Assembly (NCBI GenBank): GCA_021780215.1
Contig: JAJXZD010000184.1
Coordinates: forward strand, 1 to 35,332
Reading direction: 5' to 3'
Origin: Acidobacteriota bacterium
Lineage (GTDB): Bacteria > Acidobacteriota > Terriglobia > Acidiferrales > UBA7541
DNA: 35,332 nt
The translations under genes and the position numbers were made by a program. The notes under the pieces are model-generated. The model was not told where the DNA came from and did no database searches. It saw only the letters and a program-made list of their open reading frames with translations. Position 1 is the stretch's first letter, and the number at the start of each line of letters is the position of its first letter. Shown here in pieces: positions 6,995-15,791 of this stretch.

Positions 6995-8413
6995 TCAGAG
7001 GCGTTCGTTGACTGCGGGCTCGCGGCGGCCTTTTCGCTTGAGGAAGCGGTACAGACTGGTGCGGCCGATGCCGAGCATTTGCGCGGCGCGCACGCGATTG
7101 CCGTTGCACATCTCCAGAACGCGCTGGATGTGCATCTGGCGCACCTCGTCGAGCGGCACAGGCTGCCAGCTTTCTCCGGGCGCAAGAGCCCGCCGGCGGG
7201 GCCTTTGCAGGCTCTCGGGCAGGTCTCCGACGTCCAGGAAGTCAGCACTGGCGGTGATGGCCGCGCTGGAAATTGCGTTGGAGAGTTCGCGAACGTTGCC
7301 GGGCCAGTCGTGCTGTAGCAGCGCGATCTGCGCCCGGCGCGTCAGACCCTGAAATGGCTTTCCGTAAGCCGCCCCATACTTTTTCAGAAAATGCTGCACC
7401 AGGATGGGGATGTCCTCTGGCCGTTGTGAAAGGCTTGGGACCCGGATTTCGATGCTGCTCAGACGGTAGAACAGATCCTCCCGAAAACGCCCGGCCAGAA
7501 CCTCGGCACGAAGATCACGATTGGTCGCGGCAATCAGCCGCACGTCGACCTTCCGGACCTCCGGCGACCCAACCCGCTGAATCTCACGGTTTTCGATGAC
7601 ACGGAGCAGCTTGGCCTGCATTCCGAGGGACATTTCGGCGACTTCATCCAGAAAAACCGTGCCACCATTGGCGAATTCGAAGAGCCCGGGCCGTGTATCC
7701 GTCGCGCCCGTAAAAGATCCGCGGATGTGGCCGAACAATTGGCTCTCCAGCAGCGTATCCACAAGAGCCGAACAGTTGCAGATCGCAAAGCGCTCCTTTG
7801 AAACCGGGCTGAGCTGGTGCAGAGCGCGGGCCACAAGCTCCTTCCCCGCTCCTGTCGGCCCCGTAATCAGCACGTTGGCATAGTGCCGCGATACCTTCTT
7901 GACCAGGTCCAACACATCCAGCATCGCCGGACTTTTCCCCACTATTCCCTGGAACTGAAGGTTTGGGAGCAACCTCTCCTCCAGATCGCGCACCTCGAGC
8001 CGTTGCGAAAATAGCTCCGCCAGGTCGTCCATAGACTTTTCCAGGCGCTGAAAGTTCAGGGGCTTGCAAAGGTAGTCATAGGCGCCGCGCTTGATCGCAT
8101 CAATCGCAGAATCCACGGAGTAATATCCTGTCACCAGCAAGACATACGTCCCGGGGTCGCAACGCAGCGCGTTCTCAAGAAAGGCCAGGCCGTCCATGGC
8201 GGGCATCTTCACATCCGCCAGAACCACACGGCAGGTACCCAGTTGCACTTTCTTCAGGGCATCTTCAGGATTCGTCGTCCCAACGGCCGAATAGCCGTCT
8301 GCCTCCAGCCGGGCTGTGACAACCTCTACTTGATCGGGATCGTCATCGAGCACGCAGATCGAAAGATTTTTGCGAACTGCTCCGACGTCGGCCGGTTCCA
8401 CAAGCGCCCCCAT
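6995..8413 (-). CDS. NtrC-family sigma54-dependent response regulator
   Basis: This is a 472-residue transcription activator. The receiver domain (about residues 14-130) has the acidic pair in VLDDDPDQ and the phospho-acceptor Asp67 in LADVKMPAMDG. The central AAA+ domain has Walker A GPTGAGKE (185-192), the sigma54-contact loop GSFTGA (232-237, instead of GAFTGA) and Walker B GGTVFLDEVAEM (250-261). A Fis-type helix-turn-helix closes the protein (RAAQMLGIGRTSLYRFLKRK). The ATG at 8413 has AAGGG 5 bp upstream; the ATG at 8449 and TTG at 8533 are less likely starts. No sensor kinase gene is visible nearby, so the partner is unknown. The Ser in the loop is a tolerated variant in the family. Confidence 0.93.
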   Translation of the reverse strand: MGALVEPADVGAVRKNLSICVLDDDPDQVEVVTARLEADGYSAVGTTNPEDALKKVQLGTCRVVLADVKMPAMDGLAFLENALRCDPGTYVLLVTGYYSVDSAIDAIKRGAYDYLCKPLNFQRLEKSMDDLAELFSQRLEVRDLEERLLPNLQFQGIVGKSPAMLDVLDLVKKVSRHYANVLITGPTGAGKELVARALHQLSPVSKERFAICNCSALVDTLLESQLFGHIRGSFTGATDTRPGLFEFANGGTVFLDEVAEMSLGMQAKLLRVIENREIQRVGSPEVRKVDVRLIAATNRDLRAEVLAGRFREDLFYRLSSIEIRVPSLSQRPEDIPILVQHFLKKYGAAYGKPFQGLTRRAQIALLQHDWPGNVRELSNAISSAAITASADFLDVGDLPESLQRPRRRALAPGESWQPVPLDEVRQMHIQRVLEMCNGNRVRAAQMLGIGRTSLYRFLKRKGRREPAVNERL

Positions 8414-8694
8414 CGAAACCCTTGCAGGCACGACGCTTGCCAGAGACATTGCGAATTTCGTAACGCTAATAATCCAGCCACGAACTACGTCATTCGCCCT
8501 TAACACTTCTGATTTGTGTGTGTTGGCGTGCAAACCAGTGAGCAGTCGAACAGTTGCGGAGAATGTTCGCGCGATCGCTTGCCATCATGTGAAACGCAGC
8601 CCGTTCCAACCTGGAACCGCAGTCTTAAAGCGGAACAGTTCGTCCCGTTGCCTCGTCGAACTATTCCAGGCCGCCTGGGCCATCAGCATGAAGG
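8414..8694. other. Intergenic region upstream of the response regulator
   Basis: This 281-bp stretch holds no gene I can support. It contains a short perfect inverted repeat, GTTCCA-acc-TGGAAC (near 8608-8622). On the minus strand I looked for a sigma54 promoter (TGGCAC-N5-TTGC) for the regulator and found no convincing match. The promoter must lie here, but its elements are not obvious. Confidence 0.4.
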
Positions 8695-9213
8695 TTACAG
8701 GCCCGGCGGATCGGTTCGGGCCGGCGGCTTGTTCTTGCTCGACGCTCGATTCTTGAACAGGGCCTGTGGCCGAAATTGCGTCAGGCGAGCGATGGTGCGG
8801 CCCGCCGCAGTGGTTTTCATGACATTGACGGCCCGGCAAGCCACCGGATAGTTCTCTTCCCCTGAAAGCGGCCGTAGCAACCGCACAAACACCAGGCAGC
8901 CCTCTTTCAAACTGCGACCCACGGTGATTTCCTTCACTCCTTCCCCGTTCCACATCAGGACAGTCTTTTCGGTAAAAAATTCTCCCAGTGCGTCCCAGCC
9001 GGAAACTTCCACGTCGTAAACATTTTGGCTGCGGCGACCGGCGAAATCCACGAGAGTGCCTCCCGCCAGAGTTGTTGCAGATGGGTTGCCATTGTCGCAG
9101 GGCGCTTGCCTGCTCAGGGCCGCCAAACTAGAGCACTTGCGGTTCCCGTCGCCGATGGAGTGATCAAGCGGGTGTCCCTTCTGTCGCCAATGTGCGTCTT
9201 TGGAACAGAACAC
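8695..9213 (-). CDS. PilZ-like domain protein (hypothetical)
   Basis: The protein is about 173 residues from a GTG at 9213. The core from GRRSQNVYDVEVSGWDALGE through a FFTEKTVLMWNGEG segment matches the N-terminal PilZ-like domain of the 870-residue protein at 30539-33151 (RRSTRIVQAVPVTVTGVDAL, then PFKERTTTVMVNCHG). Both have a paired-arginine start, alternating beta strands, an aspartate-alanine-leucine-glycine turn and a later VFVRLLRP-like strand. The c-di-GMP-binding RxxxR and D/NxSxxG motifs are not intact here, so ligand binding is doubtful. The start is unsure: TTG 9288 would overlap the upstream protease gene by 53 bp, and TTG 9126 is a shorter option. It follows the protease gene on the same strand, so co-transcription is likely. 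Confidence 0.6.
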   Translation of the reverse strand: MFCSKDAHWRQKGHPLDHSIGDGNRKCSSLAALSRQAPCDNGNPSATTLAGGTLVDFAGRRSQNVYDVEVSGWDALGEFFTEKTVLMWNGEGVKEITVGRSLKEGCLVFVRLLRPLSGEENYPVACRAVNVMKTTAAGRTIARLTQFRPQALFKNRASSKNKPPARTDPPGL

Positions 9214-9235
9214 TCCCCCAGGAAGACGTCGATTG

Positions 9236-9937
9236 TCAGTAATAGCCGGGATAAAGAACGGCGAGGAAAAATCGGAAGATGAACCCAAAGATTTTCCCGT
9301 AAAGGACCCAGGCCAAAATCAGCCCTGCAAATCCGAGCCCGTGATTTCGAGTCCACGCCAAATACCGCAGCGCAGTCTGCTCGCTCATCAGCACCATGAT
9401 GCCGTTATGTCCATCCAGTGGAGGAACCGGCAGGAGATTGAACGTCCCAAGAAGCACGTTCAGGACAAAGAGAATACTCAGGAAGATGGCCGCGAATCCC
9501 CCGCCCCCCGGAGAGGAAGCCTCGGTGATGCGTGTGAAGCCGGCCTCCACGGGAATTCGAAAGACTCCCATCGCGATCCCCATTCGTATTGCCAAGCCAG
9601 AAATCGCCACCAGGACAAAATTCGCCGCCGGACCGGCCAGCGCCATCCACGCGGACCGCCGCGGATGGCGCTGCTGCCAAAGCGGGTCGTACGGAGCGCT
9701 GGCCCAGCCGATCATCCAATGGGGAGGAACAAGATAGGTGAGCAACGGAACCACTACGGTTCCAAAAGGCTCCCGGCGAATGTGCGGCAGCGGATTGAGG
9801 CTAGCCTGCCCGCTATGGAAGGCGGTGAAATCTCCGCCGACCTTGGCCACAAGGGCATGAGCACCCTCGTGGCAGACCGTCGAAAAAAGAAATGCGAGGT
9901 ACCAAATCGCGCCGAGGACAATGAATGGGTCATGCAT
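9236..9937 (-). CDS. Site-2 protease family (M50) membrane metalloprotease
   Basis: This is a 233-residue intramembrane zinc protease. HEGAH (His23, Glu24, His27) in the first helix is the HExxH zinc site, and NLLPVPPLDG (residues 167-176, Asp175 as third ligand) is the second diagnostic motif. Between them an AGPAANF helix matches the family. The total of about six helices and lack of a PDZ domain fit the small M50B/SpoIVFB-like group rather than RseP. The ATG at 9937 has GAGGG just upstream. It is divergent from SRP RNA and dnaX and co-directional with the PilZ-like gene after it. The substrate is unknown; these proteases usually cut membrane-bound regulators. Confidence 0.9.
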   Translation of the reverse strand: MHDPFIVLGAIWYLAFLFSTVCHEGAHALVAKVGGDFTAFHSGQASLNPLPHIRREPFGTVVVPLLTYLVPPHWMIGWASAPYDPLWQQRHPRRSAWMALAGPAANFVLVAISGLAIRMGIAMGVFRIPVEAGFTRITEASSPGGGGFAAIFLSILFVLNVLLGTFNLLPVPPLDGHNGIMVLMSEQTALRYLAWTRNHGLGFAGLILAWVLYGKIFGFIFRFFLAVLYPGYY

Positions 9938-10072
9938 GCCGCCCTCAGACTACGGTTCCCGTCGTCGCGGCGCAAGAGGCCAACCGTTCGTTTCGCGCCG
10001 CACAGTACGCTCTGCTGCTGTCCGCGCCGGCGTCTTATGGCCGCCTTACTTTCGCGACGCAATCCGCTGTGC

Positions 10073-10078
10073 TAGACT
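10073..10078 (+). promoter_or_regulatory. Extended -10 candidate upstream of SRP RNA
   Basis: TAGACT at 10073-10078 is preceded by TG-N (TGC, 10070-10072), an extended -10 arrangement. No good -35 is visible 16-18 bp upstream (TTCGCG at 10051 is the nearest). Transcription would start near 10085, leaving about 44 nt before the mature SRP RNA 5' end, which would need processing. A nearly identical TGCTAGTCT occurs before the gene at 33151. Confidence 0.3.
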
Positions 10079-10128
10079 CCGGCAATCGGCTGTGTCGCGC
10101 GATCACATGCAGCGCGGCAGCCGTTCGG

Positions 10129-10234
<106 letters not shown>

Positions 10235-10285
10235 CTCATCCTGGCATCGGATTGCCGGGCAGGTGGCGGGCGCACGGTTCACTCC

Positions 10286-12034
10286 ATGACCTACAAAGTC
10301 ATCGCGCGGAAATATCGCCCGCAGACCTTTGCGGAAATCGTCGGGCAGCAGCACGTCACCCGAACTCTTGCCAACGCCATCACCTCGAACCGTGTCGCCC
10401 ATGCCTACATCTTTTCGGGAGTCCGCGGCGTGGGCAAAACGACTGCCGCGCGCATCCTGGCCAAGGCCCTGAACTGCGCCAGCGGGCCCACCGCCACTCC
10501 TGACAACACCTGCGATTCCTGCAGGGAGATTTCGGCCGGCTCTTCGCTGGACGTTCTCGAAATTGACGCGGCCTCGAATCGCGGCATTGACCAGATCCGC
10601 GAATTGCGCGAGATGGTCCGCTACGCGCCCGCCTCCAGCCGCTACAAAGTGGTCATCCTCGACGAAGCGCACCAGTTGACCGATGAGGCGTCGAACGCCC
10701 TGCTGAAAACACTCGAGGAGCCTCCGGAGCGGGTCGTCTTCATTCTGGCCACCACCCGCGCCGAGGACCTGGTAGAGACCATCAAGTCTCGCGCACAGCT
10801 CTTTCAATTTCGCGCCCTCACGTTCCAGGAAATCGCCGGGGAAATCGAACGCATCGCCAATGCCGAGCAACTCACGATTGAGCCCGGCGCCGTAGCAGTG
10901 CTCGCGCGGGCCGCCGAAGGCAGCCTGCGCGACGGCCTCTCCCTGCTCGAACAAGCCATCGCCTATGGCGGAGAGACCATCACGGACGCGCAGGTGCGCG
11001 AACTGCTGGGCGTCGTCGCCGAAAGCGTGCTGGACGAACTGGTGGCCGCCGTGGAGGAGCAGTCTGCTGAACGCGCCCTGGCGCTGGTTCACAAGCTCAT
11101 CGGCGATGGACAGAATCTCCAGCATTTCTGCCGGGAGGCCATTCGCCATTTTCGGAACCTGCTCGTGGTCCGGGTATGCAATGCGGATTCCGAACTGGTG
11201 GCCGCTCCCGCAGAGGAGCGCCCGCGCCTGGCCGGGCAGGCTGCGCGGTTCAGCGAAGAGGATCTGACGCGCTTTTTTCACATCCTCCTCGCGACGGACG
11301 ATGACCTCCGGCGCAAACCGGATCCGCGCCTTCATCTCGAACTTGGCCTGCTGAAGCTCATCAACGCGCGGCGGCTTGCGCCGCTGGAGGAGGCGCTCGC
11401 GCAACTGCGCGGTGAGACTCGGCGGCCTGCCGCCGCGGGAAATCAGGCTGCGCCGCCATCCGTGCCGGTCCGCACCGCCTCTCCGCCGCCTTTCAGCACA
11501 TCCTCGACGGGAGCCGCCGTGCGCATGGCGCCGGCCAGCGAACCGGCACCATCTGCCTCCGCGACGTCTGCGCCTCCTGCGCCTTCTTCGCTCCCGTCAA
11601 CGGATCGCTCGCTCCCCGCATCGGCGCCGCACACCCTCGCACGCGCCGCCGAGGCCCATTCGACGGGCGCGGCCTCGGCGCAAGTGGATGCAATCAAGTC
11701 CGCCATCCGCGGGCAGAAGTTTTTGTGGTCCATGGTCGAGCGCGCGACGCGCTGGGAGATGGATGCGAACGAATTGCGGCTCTTTTTCCCGAGCGACAGC
11801 CGTACGCTTGCCGAAATGCTGCAAGCGCGCGACCCAATGGAACGTTTGCGCACAGTCCTGCAACAAGTGACCGGCATGCCTCTCCGCGTCTGTGTTAAAC
11901 TGGAGTCGGCTCGCGGGGGAAATGCGCGCGGGCCGGAGTTGCGGGCCAGGTTCGAGGAAGATCCGATCGTTCGGGCGATGCTCGAAAAGTTCGGCGGCCA
12001 GATTTCCGAGATCAAGCGCCCCGGCGAGGAATAG
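10286..12034 (+). CDS. dnaX: DNA polymerase III subunit gamma/tau
   Basis: This 582-residue protein is the clamp-loader ATPase. It has Walker A GVRGVGKT (residues 45-52), DEAH (126-129) and the arginine-finger KSRA region (about 167-170). A Pro/Ala/Ser-rich linker of about 90 residues (around 395-485) precedes a C-terminal tau-type domain. The zinc site is altered: where E. coli has Cys64, Cys73, Cys76 and Cys79, this protein has Cys64, Asp73 (GAC codon), Cys76 and Cys79 in TATPDNTCDSCREI. Asp may still ligate zinc, or the site may be weak. The ATG at 10286 starts the conserved TYKVIARKYRP segment; an upstream in-frame start at 10208 is inside SRP RNA. ybaB follows after 3 bp. Confidence 0.97.
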   Translation: MTYKVIARKYRPQTFAEIVGQQHVTRTLANAITSNRVAHAYIFSGVRGVGKTTAARILAKALNCASGPTATPDNTCDSCREISAGSSLDVLEIDAASNRGIDQIRELREMVRYAPASSRYKVVILDEAHQLTDEASNALLKTLEEPPERVVFILATTRAEDLVETIKSRAQLFQFRALTFQEIAGEIERIANAEQLTIEPGAVAVLARAAEGSLRDGLSLLEQAIAYGGETITDAQVRELLGVVAESVLDELVAAVEEQSAERALALVHKLIGDGQNLQHFCREAIRHFRNLLVVRVCNADSELVAAPAEERPRLAGQAARFSEEDLTRFFHILLATDDDLRRKPDPRLHLELGLLKLINARRLAPLEEALAQLRGETRRPAAAGNQAAPPSVPVRTASPPPFSTSSTGAAVRMAPASEPAPSASATSAPPAPSSLPSTDRSLPASAPHTLARAAEAHSTGAASAQVDAIKSAIRGQKFLWSMVERATRWEMDANELRLFFPSDSRTLAEMLQARDPMERLRTVLQQVTGMPLRVCVKLESARGGNARGPELRARFEEDPIVRAMLEKFGGQISEIKRPGEE

Positions 12035-12037
12035 AGC

Positions 12038-12364
12038 ATGGAAGTAAAAGCGCTGCAACAAATGCTCGCGCAATTCCGGCAGGTTCAGGAAAAGCTGGAA
12101 AAGCGCATTGGTGAAATCTCCGTCGAGGCCTCCGCAGGTGGCGGAATGGTGGCCGTGAAAATGAACGGCCAGAAACAACTCACCGAAGTGCGGATCGAGC
12201 CGGAAATTTTCAAAAGCAAGGACCAGGAGATGCTCCAGGAGCTCATCCTGGCTGCCGTGAACGAGGCCACGCGGCGCGTGGACGAGGAACTCTCCAAGCA
12301 GGTCACCGACCTCACCGGGGGGATGCCCGGCGTGATGGGCCTCAAGCTGCCCGGCCTGTTCTGA
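12038..12364 (+). CDS. YbaB/EbfC family nucleoid-associated protein
   Basis: This is a 108-residue small DNA-binding protein. The sequence has the family's coiled N-terminal helix (residues 1-30) and the core AGGGMVAVKMNGQKQLTEVRI with the short GG turn, then EPEIFKSKDQEMLQELILAA. The family binds DNA as a dimer; the chromosomal role is not fully settled. The start ATG at 12038 lies 3 bp after the dnaX stop, with GAGGAA as ribosome site, so it is co-transcribed with dnaX. In most bacteria recR follows directly; here recR lies at 33311-33910, about 21 kb away on the other strand. Confidence 0.93.
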   Translation: MEVKALQQMLAQFRQVQEKLEKRIGEISVEASAGGGMVAVKMNGQKQLTEVRIEPEIFKSKDQEMLQELILAAVNEATRRVDEELSKQVTDLTGGMPGVMGLKLPGLF

Positions 12365-12459
12365 ATTCCCTTTCCTTCCAAAAAGCGGATTCCCCTGCTT
12401 TGCATTCTTCCGGAAAATTCCCCAATGACCAGAGGTTGCCGAGTTGTGCCGGTCCTGTG

Positions 12460-12490
12460 TTGCCATCCCCTGCTGCCTTGAGGCTATAAT
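12460..12490 (+). promoter_or_regulatory. Sigma70-type promoter candidate for the E1 gene
   Basis: TATAAT at 12485-12490 is a perfect -10 hexamer. TTGCCA at 12460-12465 is a fair -35, but the 19-bp spacer is longer than ideal. A start near 12497 would give a leader of about 43 nt before the ATG at 12540, which has GGAGG 8 bp upstream. The position between ybaB and the E1 gene suggests independent transcription of the latter. Confidence 0.5.
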
Positions 12491-12539
12491 GGGACGCAAT
12501 CAACAATGCCTGCCCACCGCCCCGTCGGAGGCTAAGCGA

Positions 12540-14696
12540 ATGGCCACTCAGGCGCGAACCAAGACTGCGAATTTCGATGCCTCGAAGTATCTCGGCTTGG
12601 ACCGCGAGACGCTTGTACGCGTCTACCGGACGATGTTCTTGTCCCGGCGTTTGGACGATCGCGAGATTCAACTTAAGCGACAGAACAAGATTTTCTTCCA
12701 AATCAGCTGTGCGGGGCACGAAGCGGTGCAGGCGGCCGCCGGCCTCATTCTAAAACCCGGCTATGACTGGTTCTTTCCCTACTACCGGGACCGCACCCTG
12801 GCTCTAATGCTCGGAGTCACGGCCTACGACATGCTGTTGCAAGCCGTGGGCGCGGCGGAAGATCCCTCCTCGGGCGGACGGCAAATGCCGTCGCATTGGG
12901 GCAGCCGCCGCTTGAATATCGTCCCCAGCGCTTCCTCGACCGGGATGCAATGGCTGCACGCCGTGGGCGCGGCGGAGGCCTCGCTCTACTATCAGGATCA
13001 TCCGAACGCTCTCACCCAGGCGCGCAAAGCTCCGCTGGGCGACTCGGTGAACTGCCACCGCGACGAAATTGTGCTCGTTTCCGGCGGCGATGGTTCAACA
13101 AGTGAGGGTGAATTCTTCGAGGCACTGAATGCGGCGTCGCTGCGGCGTGCTCCAGTGCTGTTCCTGGTGGAGGACAACGGATACGCGATTTCCGTGCCCA
13201 TCGAAGCGCAAACCGCCGGCGGCAGCATCTCCAGGATTTTTGGAAGCGTGCCGCATCTTCTGGTCGAGGAGTGCGATGGCACCAGCTTGCTTGAAAGCTA
13301 CGCCGCCTTAGGCCGCGCCACAAACCACTGCCGGTCGCGCCGCGGGCCGGCCCTGATCCATGCGCACACCACGCGCCCCTATTCTCATTCCCTCTCCGAC
13401 GACGAAAAGCTCTACAAGCTGCCCGAAGAGCGGGAGGCGGAGGCGCGCCGCGACCCCCTCTCGAAATTCGGGCTGTTTCTCGTGCGCGAGGGAATTCTTG
13501 AGGAGAGCGAACTCGAGGCAATCGAGGCGGAGGTCGACCAGGAAATCCTCAGCGCCACCGACCGTGCCCTGGCCGCGGAGACGCCTTCGCCCGATTCTCT
13601 CCATGCCGCCATCTACTCTTCGGACATTGATCCGGCCGGAAAGCCCTTCGAAGCCGCCCCGGCCCCCTCCGGCCCCGTGATGACCATGGTCGAGATGGTT
13701 TCCGCAACCCTCGCGGACGAAATGGTCCGGGACGAACGCATTGTCGTCTTCGGAGAGGATGTCGCGGACTGCACCCGCGAGGAATCGCTCCCCAGCGTGA
13801 AGGGGAAAGGGGGCGTCTTCAAGGCGACCGCCGGATTGCAGCGACGCTTTGGCGGCAAGCGCGTCTTCAATGCCCCGATTGCCGAAGCGGCCATCGTGGG
13901 CCGGGCGATAGGCATGGCGTCCCGCGGGATGAAACCCGTCGTGGAAATTCAGTTCTTCGATTACATCTGGACCGCCATGATGCAGTTGCGCAACGAACTG
14001 GCCAACCTTCGCTGGCGCTCCGCGGGCCATTTCAAAGCGCCCGTCATTGTGCGCGCGGCGATTGGCGGCTACCTGCATGGCGGAGGCATTTATCACAGCC
14101 AATCAGGCGAAGTGGTGTTCACGCACGTCCCCGGGCTGCGGGTGGTGATGCCTTCGACTGCTCTCGATCTGGGCGGCCTCCTGCGAACGGCTCTGCGCGC
14201 GGATGACCCTGTGCTGTTCCTCGAACACAAGCATCTCTATCGCCAGCCCTATAACCGCTCGCAGTACCCCGGAGCGGATTTCACCATCCCCTTCGGCAAG
14301 GCGCGCGTCGTGCGCGAAGGGAAGGACCTGAGTATCATCACCTATGGCGCCGTCGTCCATCGCGCGGAAATCGCTGCCACGGAGCTGGAGCGCGAGGGGA
14401 TATCCGCCGAAATCATTGATCTGCGCTCGCTCAGCCCCTATGACTGGGAGGCCATCGCCGCCAGCGTCTCGAAAACCAACCGGGTTCTGGTCGCATACGA
14501 AGACTGGCGCTCATGGGGATACGGGGCGGAGATTGCCGCGCGCATCGCCGACGAACTCTTCGATCAACTCGACGCGCCCGTGCGGCGCGTGGCCGCCATC
14601 GATGCCTTCTGCGGCTACAGCCCCAGGCTCGAAGACGCCATTCTTCCCCAGTCACGGGACATCATTCGCGCCGCGCGCTCCCTCGCGGCGTTCTGA
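12540..14696 (+). CDS. Fused alpha/beta E1 component of a branched-chain-type 2-oxoacid dehydrogenase
   Basis: This 718-residue protein carries both E1 subunits in one chain. It decarboxylates a 2-oxoacid with thiamine diphosphate and transfers the acyl group to the lipoyl domain of an E2. The alpha half (about 1-370) has the thiamine diphosphate motif starting GDG at 183-185 and ending at Asn213 (EDNGYAIS). A short linker leads at about residue 380 into the beta half, with [20 protein letters not shown] and the C-terminal [13 protein letters not shown] and YEDW segments. The best match is 2-oxoisovalerate dehydrogenase, not pyruvate dehydrogenase, though acetoin dehydrogenase-like use cannot be excluded. 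The ATG at 12540 has GGAGG 8 bp upstream; longer in-frame ATG/GTG codons lack one. No E2 or E3 gene is nearby. Confidence 0.92.
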   Translation: MATQARTKTANFDASKYLGLDRETLVRVYRTMFLSRRLDDREIQLKRQNKIFFQISCAGHEAVQAAAGLILKPGYDWFFPYYRDRTLALMLGVTAYDMLLQAVGAAEDPSSGGRQMPSHWGSRRLNIVPSASSTGMQWLHAVGAAEASLYYQDHPNALTQARKAPLGDSVNCHRDEIVLVSGGDGSTSEGEFFEALNAASLRRAPVLFLVEDNGYAISVPIEAQTAGGSISRIFGSVPHLLVEECDGTSLLESYAALGRATNHCRSRRGPALIHAHTTRPYSHSLSDDEKLYKLPEEREAEARRDPLSKFGLFLVREGILEESELEAIEAEVDQEILSATDRALAAETPSPDSLHAAIYSSDIDPAGKPFEAAPAPSGPVMTMVEMVSATLADEMVRDERIVVFGEDVADCTREESLPSVKGKGGVFKATAGLQRRFGGKRVFNAPIAEAAIVGRAIGMASRGMKPVVEIQFFDYIWTAMMQLRNELANLRWRSAGHFKAPVIVRAAIGGYLHGGGIYHSQSGEVVFTHVPGLRVVMPSTALDLGGLLRTALRADDPVLFLEHKHLYRQPYNRSQYPGADFTIPFGKARVVREGKDLSIITYGAVVHRAEIAATELEREGISAEIIDLRSLSPYDWEAIAASVSKTNRVLVAYEDWRSWGYGAEIAARIADELFDQLDAPVRRVAAIDAFCGYSPRLEDAILPQSRDIIRAARSLAAF

Positions 14697-14715
14697 GTTC
14701 CGGCGCGGAACTTTT
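14697..14715 (+). terminator. Weak intrinsic terminator after the E1 gene
   Basis: GTTCCG (14697-14702) and CGGAAC (14706-14711) form a 6-bp stem with a 3-nt loop, starting directly after the stop codon. Only four T follow (14712-14715), so termination would be weak. Confidence 0.45.
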
Positions 14716-14778
14716 GCCGCGCAGGATGCGTAATCCATTCCGGGGGCGGGCACACTTCCTGCGAAGGAGGATGCAATC

Positions 14779-15126
14779 ATGACTTGCGGAAACTGCCAGC
14801 GGGAAATCGCCGATTATTCGAATTTTTGTTACTTCTGCGGAGCCAGACAGCACGCCGCGCCGGCCGGCCCGGCACGCGCCGCCCGGCGCTTGATGCGCTC
14901 CTCGGTGGATTCCAAAATCGCGGGAGTATGTGGCGGGATTGCCGAGTATTTCGAGATTGATTCGACTCTCGTGCGGCTCATCTGGGTCTTGCTGGTGTTT
15001 ATGCCCCTGCCGCTCGTACCCGCTTTTCTTGGCTACTTCGTGGCGTGGCTGGTGATGCCGCTGGCGCCTTTGCCGGCGCATGCCAGCGCCCCACCGGACG
15101 CCGCGCCACACACTCCTTCCGCTTGA
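14779..15126 (+). CDS. PspC-domain membrane protein with zinc ribbon
   Basis: This 115-residue protein has an N-terminal zinc ribbon (Cys3, Cys6, Cys17, Cys20) followed by a PspC domain (about residues 36-95). The latter includes DSKIAGVCGGIAEYFEIDST and a hydrophobic helix IWVLLVFMPLPLVPAFLGYF. PspC proteins are inner-membrane phage-shock/envelope-stress components; the zinc-ribbon fusion is common in small bacterial PspC homologues. The ATG at 14779 has AAGGAGG about 9 bp upstream. The short Ala/Pro tail has no known role. The next gene is convergent with an 11-bp gap. No pspA or pspB is visible nearby. Confidence 0.9.
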   Translation: MTCGNCQREIADYSNFCYFCGARQHAAPAGPARAARRLMRSSVDSKIAGVCGGIAEYFEIDSTLVRLIWVLLVFMPLPLVPAFLGYFVAWLVMPLAPLPAHASAPPDAAPHTPSA

Positions 15127-15137
15127 CGGGCGGCGGA

Positions 15138-15581
15138 TCAGGCCTTGTTCTTGGCCTTCACGGGAGACTTGCGCCCTTCGCCAAAGAGGATGTGGTCAAA
15201 GGAAATGGCCCCCGCCCCCAGCGAAGCAAGCGCGAAGGCGCTCACCGCCATCATCAGCGGAAACTGGTAATTCTGCACAGCCAGAGGATCCGCCAAGATG
15301 TGGTGGATCTTCCACAACGCCACACCCATCTCCCCCGCCAGCAGCAGGCCCGCGATCCGCGTGAACAACCCGGCGATCAGCAGCAGCCCGCCGAAGAGTT
15401 CGAACACCCCTGAAACAAAGGCGAAATAGCCGGGAAAGCCATGTTGAACGAACCACTGCACGCTATCTCGCGGGTGGGTCAGCAGCTTGGGATAGCCATA
15501 ATGAACGAAGATGAATCCGGCGGCCAAGCGCAAGAGCAACAGCGCCAGCGGCTTCAGCTTCTCCAAGCCTCGCATGGTCAT
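15138..15581 (-). CDS. DoxX family membrane protein
   Basis: This is a four-helix inner-membrane protein of about 147 residues. It begins LEKLKPLALLLLRLAAGFIF, then has a HYGYPKL segment, FPGYFAFVSGVFELFGGLLL and an IAGLLLAGEMGVALWKIHH helix, the classic DoxX/YphA pattern. DoxX relatives are membrane proteins of terminal oxidase or detoxification systems, but this branch has no defined activity. The ATG at 15581 (or 15575) follows GGAGAG in its leader; the long frame upstream lacks support. The genes are separate: PspC converges from the left and an SH3-like gene diverges to the right. Confidence 0.85.
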   Translation of the reverse strand: MTMRGLEKLKPLALLLLRLAAGFIFVHYGYPKLLTHPRDSVQWFVQHGFPGYFAFVSGVFELFGGLLLIAGLFTRIAGLLLAGEMGVALWKIHHILADPLAVQNYQFPLMMAVSAFALASLGAGAISFDHILFGEGRKSPVKAKNKA

Positions 15582-15791
15582 TACTCTCCAGACCCGCCGG
15601 GATAGCGCGGTCCCAGTGAACGTGTGGCATTGTAGCAGCATGCGGGCAGGACCGCTCCATTTCCGACACAGGAGACATTCTTTTCCGATTGCCGGCGAAG
15701 GGCGTTCGCGCGGGGTGGTGTAAACTTCTCTCTGGGCGCGAAGTGGTTTCTCGTGCGGGTCCGGAGAATCCAGCCGGCCGGATGGACCGAG

